Part shown: piece after piece, positions 35,252 through 50,631 of the stretch
Layout of the letters: every line of letters starts with the position of its first letter
How positions within the stretch are numbered: the stretch's first letter is position 1
NCBI GenBank assembly: GCA_963930655.1
Contig: OZ005602.1
Span: 24,131,840-24,195,839, forward strand
Source: Myrica gale
Lineage: Eukaryota; Streptophyta; Magnoliopsida; Fagales; Myricaceae
Direction of reading: 5' to 3'
DNA: 64,000 nt
Made by a program: the position numbers and the translations under genes
Notes under the pieces: generated by a model
The model's input: the letters and a program-made list of their open reading frames with translations, nothing else
Databases searched by the model: none
Told to the model about the DNA's origin: nothing

Positions 35252-35884
35252 TAAGACACAAGGACGAAACTGGAGAGCAGCAAACCACATCCCAACGAAA
35301 TAAACGTTCCCCTTTAACAAAATGGAGTGTTTTTTTAATAATTTTTTAGTAGATTTTATATTTTGATCCATAAATTTATTTTAATAAAAAATATTTTTCA
35401 ATCACGAATTATTATTGATTTTACATCTAACTCGATAAATAATCTTTTAAACAATATAGAATATTTCATGAAATATAGATAAAATAGCGTGCATGATATA
35501 GATATGTTTAGGGACTGTCGCGTGATTTTGTTCCTGAGACAGGAGGAAACCGGGGGAGGGGCAATGTCTGCAAAACAGTAAAAGAATATTTCTCCCGAGC
35601 CGTAAAGAAGATTGACTGAGAGAGCTCCGTCCACACGCTGGCACAATAAACCCGAAATATACGGTTTGAACTCTATGGTGCAAAGCCAGCCACACGAAAT
35701 TTGTTGCTTTGCTAGGAGCAGTGAAGATCACGTGGGTGGATTTTTCTTCCGAGTCTGGTCAGAGTCGTCAGACACGTGGTTGGGCGTGAAAACCGACCTT
35801 TTTCCACTTTTACTTAACCGTAACGGATATTCATATTTTATTTTCTATAATTTTTTATATTAATTACACCGTCCAATTTCTTTT

Positions 35885-35887
<3 letters not shown>

Positions 35888-35919
<32 letters not shown>
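35888..35919. repeat. (TA)n microsatellite
   Basis: About 16 TA units in the intergenic region left of the MULE at 35990. Confidence 0.9.
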
Positions 35920-35924
<5 letters not shown>

Positions 35925-35989
35925 CATGAACCGTACGGTAGATTCTATACTTTTCAAACTTCGAAAAAGATTACAGTGGATATATTAAA

Positions 35990-37033
35990 GGCTTAAATGC
36001 ACCCACAGTCCCTGTGGCATGACAATGTTGTAAAAATGTCTCTGAGGTAATAAAAGTTGCAAATATATCCCTGTGGTATGTTTTTTGTTAAATTCATGTC
36101 TTTCCGTCAGGTCCCGTTAAAAACATTAACCGGATATTGCTGACGTGACCTTTTTCTTTGGCTTAAATGCACCCACAGTCCCTGTGGTATGACAATGTTG
36201 TAAATATGTCACTGAGGTAATAAAAATTGCAAATATGTCCTTGAGGTAATAAAAGTTGCAAATATGTCCCTGTGGTATGTTTTTTGTTAAATCCATGTCA
36301 TTCCGCCAGTTCCCGTTAAAAACACTAATTGGACATTGCTGACGTGGCTAGTTATTTTAATAAAGATTAGTCAACACAGTCACCGAAAAAAAAACTTCCT
36401 TCTACTCAATATAAAACGGCACCAGCACGTACTGATGACGGGTGGAGTTGTTAGCGGTCTCGGGAAAGGGGTCACCGCCAGCACGGGTGAAGTACGTGCT
36501 GGTACGAGTTGAAGCAATTTTCACTTGTTTGTTTTTCTGGTTTTCTTCAATCGTAGCCAAATTGGCCGGATCAAACAAATATATGGTTTTCTTCATCCCG
36601 TCAAAATTGGCTGAACATCACTGTAGATTTCACTACAACCCACCCGCTGAAGTTTTTATTTCTCTTTTCTTCTGTTATATAGCAGTCTGTCCAGTTAGTG
36701 TTTTTAATGGGAACTGACGGAATGACATGTATTTAACAAAAAACATACCACAGGGACATATTTGCAACTTTTATTACCTCAGGGACATATTTGTAACTTT
36801 TATTACCTCAGGGACATATTTACAACATTGTCATACCACACGGACTGTGGGTGCATTTAAGCCAAATAAAAAGGCCACGTCAGCAATATCCGGTTAGTGT
36901 TTTTAACGGGAACTGACGGAAGGACATGAATTTAACAAAAAACATACCACAGGGACATATTTGCAACTTTTATTACCTCAGAGACATTTTTACAACATTG
37001 TCATACCACAGGGACTGTGGGTGCATTTAAGCC
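35990..37033. mobile_element. Mutator-like element with doubled terminal inverted repeats
   Basis: Ends GGCTTAAATGCACCCACAGT and its complement ACTGTGGGTGCATTTAAGCC are flanked by TATATTAAA (35981-35989) and TATATTAAT (37034-37042), a 9-bp duplication with one change. Each arm contains the terminal module twice: GGCTTAAATGC recurs at 36163, and its complement ends near 36864. The words AATAAAAGTTGCAAATAT and CCCTGTGGTATG repeat throughout. The core (about 36400-36650) has a minus frame of 64 codons and GC content unlike the arms, perhaps captured host DNA, but I do not recognise it. Confidence 0.78.
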
Positions 37034-37042
37034 TATATTAAT

Positions 37043-37522
37043 CTTAGATTCTCTACATATTTAAACAGTACATAATTAGAAAAGAAATAAATATATAAAA
37101 ATACTCTTTGTGATTATATTATTTGTATATAATTTATAGCAATCAACTTTACAATGAAATTTTGGTATTATTAGTGGTTAAGCATTAAATTTTATAAGTA
37201 CAATTAATATTTTAAAATTATTATTAAAGTCCTTGACTTCATAATTACTCAGTTTATATAAGATAGGAAGAGTATATAAATTTTAAAATAAATCAAAATG
37301 CCTAAATTGACCCGAAGACTATATTAGAAAAAAAATTGCACAACATCTTGGCTGAACACTTTCCACGAGCCAAATATCCATTTTCTTTTTCTTTTTGTAC
37401 TGTTTTTCACCTTTTGTTTTCTCTTATAACCAAATAATTAATCCGTTACCTCTCTGCCTTCAACTTTACGAATTGTGCGGATGTTTCTGACAACAATGAA
37501 GATAAATTTAATATTAAAAACC
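37043..37522. other. AT-rich intergenic DNA
   Basis: No feature recognised. Confidence 0.4.
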
Positions 37523-37745
37523 GGGGGCGTTTGTTGCCCGAAAAATCGGCAATCGAATAATTGAAAATAATATTAAATAATTATTAAATAACATGTTTTT
37601 TCATAAGTAATTCTTCATTATTATAATATTCATTTAAATATTTTCTCTTCACTTTTTCAAAAAATTTCATAAAATATCTTTATTTTTTCACACCCCAATA
37701 CCCAAATATTTCCGCCACCTCAAATTTTCCTAAAATAAACACCCC
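37523..37745. mobile_element. Tourist-like MITE, family A
   Basis: Starts GGGGGCGTTTGTTGCCCG and ends AATAAACACCCC. The interior shares TTATAATATTCATTTAAAT and CTTCACTTTTTCA with the copy at 735-945. No clear target duplication. Confidence 0.6.
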
Positions 37746-37854
37746 TAGTCAACAAAGTACACGTTGCAGGAAGTTTATAGCACCACGTGACAAGTGACAA
37801 CTTTGCTTACAAAATTTTGTTTTGATTTCCACACCTTTTAGGTTATGGGATGTC

Positions 37855-38042
37855 TGAGGGCGGAGATTTTGGGTATTAAGGTTTAAAAAATATTATAAAG
37901 TAAAGATATGTTATGAGATTAGTGAAAAAGTGAAGAAAGAGCAAATTTTTAATAAATATTATAATAATAATAAATTATGTGATGAATTTTTTATTATTAA
38001 ACCTAAATTTTTGGGTCCAAATTATTAGAGCTCAAACAAGAC
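37855..38042. mobile_element. Tourist-like MITE, family A, opposite orientation
   Basis: Minus-orientation copy with TTAGTGAAAAAGTGAAGAAA and AAATATTATAATAATAATAA, complements of the family core. Borders are approximate. It follows another copy at 37523-37745 by about 110 bp. Confidence 0.5.
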
Positions 38043-38274
38043 ATATATGAGCTTTAAAATCAGGTGCGGGGAAAAAAAGTAGCCAACCGTTTTTTATTAG
38101 AAGCTTTTGAATTTTGATCATCAATCCAAGACTTCATATTAGATATCTTAATCAAATTTATACCCGTTTAAGATTAAGGTACGGGATGAAAAAGAAAAAA
38201 TAATGGAAAAAATAAGTATGAAATAGAAATATTATAAACTAAAATTGGGTTATACCCAGTGTTGGCTTTTTTTG

Positions 38275-38625
38275 TAGGGCTGCACAACTGAAAATTCGAT
38301 CCGGTTTTCGAACACAATTTTTGGTTGTGCTTATATGGAGGACCAGACCAGACCATTTATATAGAGGACCAGTCAAACGCGGTCCGGTCCGGACCACTTA
38401 AGTGGTCCAATCCTGTTTCATTTTTTTATTTTTTATGTTAATTTCGAATGAGAAATGACATAAAAAATATAGAAGTTTTATTTTAGGTTAAACTAAACTT
38501 TTTAAATTTTTAATTTGTATTAAAAAATATAATTTTTTTTATTTATATTAATAAATCCGGTACGGACCGATTTGTCAAAGCGGATTTAAATAAACAAGAC
38601 CGGACCGGACCACGGTCCATAGACA
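38275..38625. repeat. hAT-like degenerate repeat rich in GGTCCGGACC words
   Basis: Begins TAGGGCTGCACAACTG, a hAT-like terminus similar to the one at 16268, and contains inverted GCGGTCCGGTCCGGACCAC and GGACCGGACCACGGTCC. The right end does not show the expected complementary terminus, so it may be truncated. Confidence 0.42.
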
Positions 38626-39542
38626 TTGATTGTACTTGAGATGAGTGATTTGTTCCTCAATCAAAAAGACTTCGAGGCCAACGTTCAGCTTCACGAGCGT
38701 GCGCCGATATCCATAGTTTAGAAGGCTGGCCAACTTTTGACACGAACTAGATTCAACTGCTGGGGACTCCGGGCTGTTCACTTTTTATTGTTGAAGGATT
38801 CCTTGTTCTATGCGATTGTTGCAGACACAAAACGTGCTAAGAGATCACCCATGACCCATCAAAGATTTTGGACCCCCCGAAACCTACCTTTAGCTGGACC
38901 GTCTCCATCATAATACCATTTTGCAAGGTTGGTGATCACATGCGCAGATCAATGTCCATGAACATGATGATGTGTTTTCTTTAGAGGTCCATATCTGAAG
39001 GATCATACAAAAGGATCCACTCCATGACACCAAGTGGAGACGTACATCTCTGAAAAATGCACAAAATGCACATGTAATTGCAGCAGTAAGACTGCAGCCT
39101 GTCGTGAAGTGAAAAAGGCACAGATACAATGGCTCATATAAGATATCATTGTACTGTGCATATCATATCAACCATATGGCTGCTTTTTAATGCTACACCC
39201 ATTTCAGTACCTGCTGAAGAGCAAAGATTGCAACTTAAGTTATATGAATCGAGCCGACACGTCATTTTCGTAATCAAATCATGAGTTGTAGGTCAGCAGG
39301 CAACCATTCACTTGGCAACAACCTGATAATCTTACACAACAGTTCTCCAATTCACCAATGTCTTCAAATAAATATTCACAAGGTGACAAAGAAGTTCCTT
39401 GCCAAAACATTGAGTCCTGGTTAAAAAAAAAGAAAAAGGAGATTCTGTCTTCAATATCTTTCATTCTTTTACCTGAACAATATGAAAGCAATGAGTTCGT
39501 AGCTGCTGCTGCTTCTAGATTCTTAGAAGTTTTTATTCTCCA

Positions 39543-43795
<4,253 letters not shown>

Positions 43796-44050
43796 ACTTC
43801 AAAGAACACCAACAGAAAACACAAACCAACACAAATCAGCAACAGATCGTACGCACCCAGAACACAAAGTTTCGATCTTGATTCACAGATCAGTCAAACA
43901 AAAGACAATACATCATCTCTCTAGTCTCTACCTGAAAGGAAAGCACAGATTTCTGGTTCCCTCGAGACAACAATCAAAATCGAATAAGTCAAGATGGGTA
44001 AGAGTGCAAAGATTCCAAAGAGCGATGGTGAGCAGTATTTAATACTATTA
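43796..44050 (-). promoter_or_regulatory. E2 leader, leader intron and possible TATA box
   Basis: On the minus strand TGCTTTCCTTTCAG|GTAGAG at about 43931 is a strong 3' splice site upstream of the start codon, so a leader intron is likely. AGTATTAAATACT near 44034-44046 could act as a TATA element. The leader exon lies between these points. Confidence 0.4.
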
Positions 44051-44351
44051 TTATTGAGCCACTGACAGAGAGAAAAATATCTGGTTCTAGAATTTTCTGT
44101 CCTTATAAATTGAAAATCAGCATTGGCGTAGGATCAACGTCCTCGTTTCCCTTCTTTTCTTTTTCTAATTGTTTATTTCAAAATCCTTTGCGGGACCAAT
44201 TTTATCCTATCCACTTGATATCTCCATTCCACTTATTTATTTTTCATTGTTTTGCTAATGCATTCCTATCACTTTTATCTTTTCTTATATGCCTCTGATT
44301 TTCTGTTTCCTTTTTAATCTTACTATGGTTTTGTTTCAGTGATAAAATTGT

Positions 44352-44522
44352 AGGGAGATTAAAATTTTAGTGTATTAAATTTGGTGAAAAAGTGAAGAGA
44401 GAAATAATTTTTAATATTTATTATAGTAAAAAGTAATGATGTGATGAAGATAGAAAAATTATATTATAATTTTTTATTGTATTAAAATTTTAAAAAATGT
44501 AAAATTTCGACTAACAAACATA
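44352..44522. mobile_element. Tourist-like MITE, family A, opposite orientation
   Basis: Contains GGTGAAAAAGTGAAGAG, TTTAATATTTATTATAGT and TTTTTTATTGTATTAAAATT, complements of the family A core, and ends AACAAACATAGTC. It sits between the E2 promoter and the Pack-MULE. Borders are approximate. Confidence 0.55.
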
Positions 44523-45124
44523 GTCATAGTAAATAATGAGGGGGTGTTAGGAGATGAAATGAAAGGGTAAATAGTGGTGTGAGGAAGTGTTTATTTAAAT
44601 TTTATCAAAAGAAAATCTTAATAGTAATTGAAAAAAATCTTTAATAGTAAAACCACGTCGTATACTACCAATTGATAACGGTTCCGATGGAAGTGGCCAT
44701 TAAATAGGCAACCGCCAATGGCGCTGAACAGTTGCCAATTAAAAGAAGGCTAAATTAGTCCGTACGTTCTTGGGGTTTGGCCTTTTCCCAGATTCGTCCT
44801 TAGGGTTCGATTTTCCCTACAGATAACTCCGGGGTTTGAACTCAATCCCACGTTAGTCCTGCCGTGAATTTAATGGACGGAAATACACACGTGGATAACG
44901 GCTTACACGTGGCAGTGACAGGTAAGTTTTTTTTAAAAAATTGGTCCAATTACATTAAGACACGTGTCAGAAAATAAATAAAAATAAAAAATATTTTAAA
45001 AAGATACAAAAATATAATAAAAAAGTAATAAAAAACTTAATTAAACTTAAAAAAAAATCGGGAGGAGGCTCCCTCTCTCTCCCCGTTTTCATCCTCGCAG
45101 TTCACCATTGAAGGCAAGTGAAAA

Positions 45125-45744
45125 TCATTTAGTGCTTCGTTTATCTTTTCTGTCACGTAACAAAGAACCCAAACCGAAGAGGTTTTCAGTCCTTTTAGAA
45201 ATGTAAGGAGGTGGTACAATATTCAATACGGGAGTAATCCGATCACCATTCAGAGATCCTCCATAATTCCTCTTTAATGGCGGTTTTTGCAGCACTGCGA
45301 ATTTTGATGAAGAAGGTGAGAACCGTGTCATTGAAATTGACGCTTGTTTATGCGAGCTGGGCTTGTGAACATCCTTCAACGATGTTCGCTTTGGATTTGG
45401 GACAGAACCTGTAGAATTGCTTCTTGACAAAAGCGGTAACGAGCATAACAGACCCATCTTACTGTCAGAATTGAGACTAGTGCTTCTGTTGAAGCTCCAG
45501 AAAGACTTGGATACATGCTTTTTCTCCAAATCTGAGTTTGCAAGCATGACTTCTTTCATGGTTTCTTTCTTTGATGAGTTATCACCAGGAAGAGGAGGAC
45601 GCGGAGCTACAGGCCGAGGTGCACAACTATGGATTTCTTTTGAACCAACAACTCTTTCTTTAACGTAAAGCGGAAGAAGTACCCCATTGGAGAAAAGCTC
45701 GTCCGCTGAACAAGAGTCATGCTCAAAGCCGCTGCTAATGCCTT
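45125..45744 (-). pseudogene. Host gene fragment carried by the Pack-MULE
   Basis: One open minus frame of about 205 codons running from the right arm across the core to a TAG at 45125. It encodes a serine- and proline-rich peptide with SCSADELFSNGVLLPLY, CAPRPVAPRPPLPGD, a basic-serine middle and VLNIVPPPYISKRTENLFGL near the end. This looks like the C-terminal part of a plant-specific protein of unknown function; SADELF-G-hydrophobic-PL motifs are common in such serine-rich proteins. No start codon belongs clearly to the fragment (an internal ATG is at 45559). Intact frame and skewed composition support real coding origin; expression is unknown. Confidence 0.62.
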
Positions 45745-46081
45745 CAATGGTGGATTGCGAGGATGAAAACGGGGAGAAAGAGGGAGCCTCCTCCCGATTT
45801 TTTTTTAAAAGTTTAATTAAGTTTTTTATTACTTTTTATTATATTTTTTATCTTTTTAAAATATTTTATTTATTTATTTTCTGACACGTGTCTTAATGTA
45901 ATTGGACCAAATTTTTTAAAAAAACTTACCTGTCACTAACCAGAGGCGGAGCGAGGGGGAGGCAAGCGTGGGCGGCTGCCACCCCTTGGTTTTGTAAAAA
46001 AGTTTTTTTTTTATTTTTAATATGCATTTTTCTTTGTGGGTCAGGCCCTCCTATTAGGCCCAGCCCATTCCGCCCCCCCCT

Positions 46082-46926
46082 TTGGATCCAGCCCCTCAAG
46101 TGACTCAGGCCCCATCGCAGGGCCCGACCTCTTTTTTTTTAACTGCCGTCGATCCTTTCATGCAATTGCAGGCCATTCCCAAAAAATTCGTTGACGATTT
46201 GAGAAAGAAACTGCCTGGAAGTGTGGTACTTAAGGGCCCTAGTGGTCTAACATGGAATGTGGGAATAAAGACAAGTGACGATACCTTGTTCTTTAACCAT
46301 GGTTGGGAGGAATTTGTCAAGGATCATTATTTGTCCCTCTTCAAACAAAGATGTCGGAGGCACTTCACTAGGGGAATCTATAAATGGTGACACTGTCCTG
46401 GTTCCGTCAGGACAACATATCATCTCTGTTGGTACTGCTAAAAGGACTCGACGGAAAGCTGCTTCCGTAAGGTCCATTCCTGCTGCTCAGAGTCCTGGGA
46501 CTAAAGAACTCGCTACTTGTGGAGAGGGAGTGAAGCGCATGCCAGGTGATGGTAATCCTCCAAACCACTTATGATCTAAATATTTCTAAATAAATGCTAT
46601 TTGAACGCCTAACCCTCTCCCTTTCTTTTATCTTTTTTTTTTTAAATGTTAAACTGCATGTTGGCTATTTTATGTTCAATATAGGCCTAGCCAGCAGTCG
46701 TCCTAGAAACATAGCATAATGTAGTTCCAGGATATTTGGTTCGATAAAATATTTCATTTATGGATGATTCAGATGCTGAACATGCACTCATGAGTATGAG
46801 TGGCGCACATAGCCAGCAATATATATCACTTAGAAGGGCCATAACTGAAGATGAGAAAAAGAATGCCTTGCATTTGGCGCAAGAAGCATCAAGCGATGAG
46901 ACCTTCCTAGTAGTTATGCGACCCAC
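46082..46926 (+). pseudogene. B3 transcription-factor gene fragments captured by hAT
   Basis: The frame at 46082-46390 encodes a partial B3 DNA-binding domain: LQAIPKKFVDDLRKKLPGSV, LKGPSGLTWNVGIK and DDTLFFNHGWEEFVKDHYL. It then runs off frame. An overlapping frame to 46574 holds a serine- and arginine-rich linker. After an intron-like gap, 46760-46926 encodes RRAITEDEKKNALHLAQEAS and FLVVMRPT, the usual run-in to a second B3 domain in REM-type proteins. The gap keeps an acceptor-like TTCAATATAG at about 46674-46683. B3 proteins are nuclear, plant-specific DNA-binding regulators. Recognition is from memory of the family; the parent gene is not in this window. A functional B3 protein is not expected. 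Confidence 0.72.
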
Positions 46927-47731
46927 ACAGAATATGCACTTGTTGAGTAATATTCTGGGAATTAAAAATCAACTGTCACAGGCCTTACAACAAAAGGATC
47001 AAGACATTGTTAATGCTATTAGTTTAGTGGGAGTTGTGAAGCGTCAGTTGCAGGCTTTGAGGGAGATAGAATGGGAAGCTTTTTTGGAAGAAGTCAAAAC
47101 TTTTTGCATGAATAATTATATCTTTGTGCCCAATATGGAAGACATTATGCCAACTCGCGGTCGTCCGTGTCATGGAGAGCAAACAATAACTTATTTGCAT
47201 TATTTTCGTGTTGAAATGTTTTGTCAAGTTATCGATTCAATCGCTCAGGATATGAATCAACGTTTCACAGAAGCAAATACAGAGTTGCTTCTTTGCATAG
47301 CATGTCTTGATCCAAGGAACTCATTCTCAGCGTTTGATCATGTTAAGTTACTTCGTCTTGCTGAGCTTTATCCAGAAGATTTCTCAGTAGCTGATCGTAT
47401 GGTTCTTAGACATCAACTTCAGACCTAAATTGATAATGTGAGAGATACTGATGCTTTTTCTGGGCTTCAAGATATTGGAGCTCTTGCTGTGAAGATGGTT
47501 GAGACAAGAAAGCATACTCTATATTCATTGATTTATCTCCTTCTTGAGTTGGCATTGGTTTTGTCAGTTGCAACTGCGACCGTTGAGAGAGTGTTTTCTG
47601 CGATGAATATTATCAAGACTGATTTGCGTAATAAAATGGGAGATGATTGGATGAATAATAGCATGATAGTATACATCGAGAGAGAAATCTTTGAAACTAT
47701 TGAGAACGAAGCTATTTTGCAACGTTTTTAG
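46927..47731 (+). pseudogene. hAT transposase remnant (ZMYM1/TTF zinc-finger type)
   Basis: Continues in frame from the B3 piece: MHLLSNILGIKNQLSQALQQ, then NTELLLCIACLDPRNSFSAF and, after a stop, the C-terminal dimerisation region VATATVERVFSAMNIIKTDL. In related transposases the segment before LHLMRNILG holds the catalytic core, which is missing here. A TAA at 47426-47428 interrupts the frame after LRHQLQT, where homologues have Tyr; the frame resumes to 47731. The remnant cannot transpose the element itself. Confidence 0.82.
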
Positions 47732-50631
47732 AATATGTAGAAGCGTAGGATCCAATTGTCACCTCGTAGTGACAGTACATAGGACAATACATGTATTTCA
47801 ATGTTTTTAATGCTTTTTAATTTTCGATATTCTATCTGTAACACATTTTCTACATTACGTATGAAATTTTTTTGACATGTCATTTTGCCTTAAGAATTTG
47901 CCCCCCCTTCACTTGAGTTCTGGTTCCGCCACTGTCACTAACACGTGTAAGCCGTTATCCACGTGTGTATTTCCGTCCATTAAATTCACGGCAGGATTAA
48001 CGTGGGATTGAGTTCAAACCCCGAGGTTATCTGTAGGAAAAATCGAACCCTAAGGACGAATCTGGGAAAAGGTCAAACCCCAAGGACGTACGGACTAATT
48101 TAGCCTTAAAAGAAATATAAATATATACACCTTTTGTTGCCGCTCGCTTTTTTTTTTAACCACTTGTTGTCCTTCTTTTCGTCCTGTATCCAACAGGTAG
48201 AATTTTAGTTTTGTTTTTTTGTGATAACAATCCACAAGGGTTTTTCGATTACGTTGAATATCAGATTTGATCATATTCGGGGCTTGTTTGGAAACCTGTT
48301 TAGGTTTCAGTTTTGATTTTGGTTGTAGTTTTTAAACATTAAAATAAGTTTTATAATAAGGGCATGTTTGGTTAGATTAGTCCAGATTTATTTATTTAAT
48401 AATTGTTTTATTTTGGCTATTATTACATTTTAAAATAAATTTACAAATACACGGAAAATATAAAAATCGAAAATTAATTTTTTAAAATACAAAATATAAA
48501 AATAATATGAAATTAAATCAAAATTACTATTTTATTTAAAAATATTTTATATCAAATATCATTACATTTTAAAAAAGTAATAAGAAAAACTAATTTACAG
48601 AAAATAGGAAATTTAAAAAAATTACAAAAAAAACATAAAAATATCTAAAAAACAAAATTAACTAAATAAAAAATAAATATTTCAAAAAATAGAATCAGAA
48701 TTCATAAAATCAGGAAAATCGGATAATATATATATATAATAATTTCTCAAAACTAATTAATTGCTATAAAATACAATTATAACTAAAATTACAAAAAAAC
48801 TAAAAAATATTCAGAAAATATATCCAAAATGTTACAAAATTAAAAAATTAAAAAATGTTGGAAAATTGTGGGTAAAATGTAAAAGTAAAATTAATTATAA
48901 AAATTTAATACAAATACTTAAAAAGAGAGAAAAACATAAATTCATCAAAATATTTATACAATTTTAAAATCTAGAAAATATTTTTTTTAAAAAATAATTT
49001 TGGAAATTCAATAAAATAAAATAAAAACTGGATTAATTTGAAAAATCAGAAAAAATTATAAATATTAAAAATAACTTACAAAAATTTGTAATTGCACAAA
49101 AAATTAAAACAAAAATTGGGAAACAAAGCCCGATGCTTCTAAAATAATAAAAATTCACCAAATAAATATATATAAATAATTTACTAAAAAATGTAAAATG
49201 GATAAAAAATTTAAAAAAATATCGGGCTATTTAGCAAAAAAAATTTAAAAAATATAAGAAAGTATATAAAATATAAATATAAAAAATTAAGAAAAATTAT
49301 CTAAATACATAGAAAAACATAAAATATTAGAATATTAAAACATAAAAAAATATTTTGAGACTAGCCACCCTGGTGAGGTGGCACAGCTCCAATGGGGTCT
49401 CCCTCTATGCACAACCCTAAGAGATTGAGTACTTTTGGCTCCTTTAGGTAGGGGTGTACACCCGACCCTACGGGTCGGAAATTTTTTTTCCGACACCCGA
49501 CCCGTGAAAATCGGAAAGGTTATAATTCTTCCGAGCCGAGCCGAAATTGGTGTGTATTCCGAGCCGACTTGCATTCCGAAATTGGTTCGGAATACGGGTC
49601 GAAATTCGGATGGGCCGAAAGCCCAAAAGCAGCCCAACTTTACCGATTTACAGCCCAATTCCGAAATTGCTTGACCCACAATTTTCAAGCCCAATTTTTA
49701 ATATTGAAGCCCAAAGGCCGAAAACAGATGTTCTGCAAGTGTTGACCCACGATTTTCAAGCCCAATTGAAGCCCAAAGGCCGAAAACATATGTTCTGCAA
49801 GTGTTGACCCAAAAACACTGATTTTCCCAAAAATGTTGTCGCTGAAAACATCAGTGTTGCATGAAAGAACGTTTTAACCAAAAGCTAAGCAAAAAGTTAC
49901 TTTATCTTTGTGATACAAACTTTCTGTCTAAATAGTTCAAATTAAGCATGTTATAAACACTACAGAAGCTAAGCAAAAAGTTAGAAACCAGAAACCAATA
50001 ACATATGCTGAACTGACCCTCTTCAAGTTCACATATTGGAATCATGATTCAAGCTAGTTTAACAACAATTAAGCAGGTTCTACAGTTTCAAGTTCACATA
50101 TTGCATCAGGTTCTACTTTATCCACCAGTAAGTAGTAACAATCCAATATTCCAAAATAATATGTTTATAAGCAAGCAAACCAACTCTAAAACAAGAAAGT
50201 ATCTACATCTACAGTCTAGCACAAATGCAGATCTAACATATAGAAAAATAAACAAGTTCCAACAACAAAGAAAAATATGAAATGAATACAACTAGAAATT
50301 CAAATAAACAAGTTACAACAACACCAACAAAATTACAAATTACAAAATATAGAATCATCTCCCCATCTTTCCATCACCCAAAACCTACATGCACAAAATA
50401 GAAGAAAGTGAGATACTTATATATTTATAATCATGTAACTTCATAGATAAGACAACAAATAATAAAGAAAAATACACGTACTAAGTTATTTAGTCATATT
50501 CTTCAAGCACCTCAAAATCTTCAAGAACTCACAATGTCACAATATACCCATGCTTGAAACTCACCTCTACAATAACATTAAGTGAAGAGAAGTTAGAATA
50601 TAAAAAGATTAAACATGATAGCATTAACATA

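Larger units (their letters stand above)
45941..47934 (+). mobile_element. hAT element carrying B3-gene pieces and a transposase remnant
   Basis: Bounded by the perfect 8-bp duplication TCACTAAC (45933-45940 and 47935-47942). Ends are CAGAGGCGGAGC and GGTTCCGCCACTG, imperfect inverted repeats of the CAGTGGCGGA type. It is inserted in the right arm of the Pack-MULE. Inside, all on the plus strand: a B3-domain piece (about 46142-46330), a further coding-like stretch to 46574, a second B3-gene piece (46760-46926), then the C-terminal third of a ZMYM1/TTF-type hAT transposase to 47731. Confidence 0.9.
44748..48105. mobile_element. Pack-MULE with about 370-bp terminal inverted repeats
   Basis: Ends GGCTAAATTAGTCCGTACG and its exact complement, flanked by the perfect 9-bp duplication TTAAAAGAA (44739-44747 and 48106-48114), the Mutator-like signature. 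The left arm runs 44748 to about 45118; the right arm is split by a later hAT insertion into about 45741-45940 and 47943-48105. The arms are nearly identical, including AT-rich stretches, which argues for a fairly young element. Net length without the hAT insertion is about 1.36 kb. Between the arms is host-like coding sequence on the minus strand and no MULE transposase, so it is non-autonomous. Confidence 0.88.
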
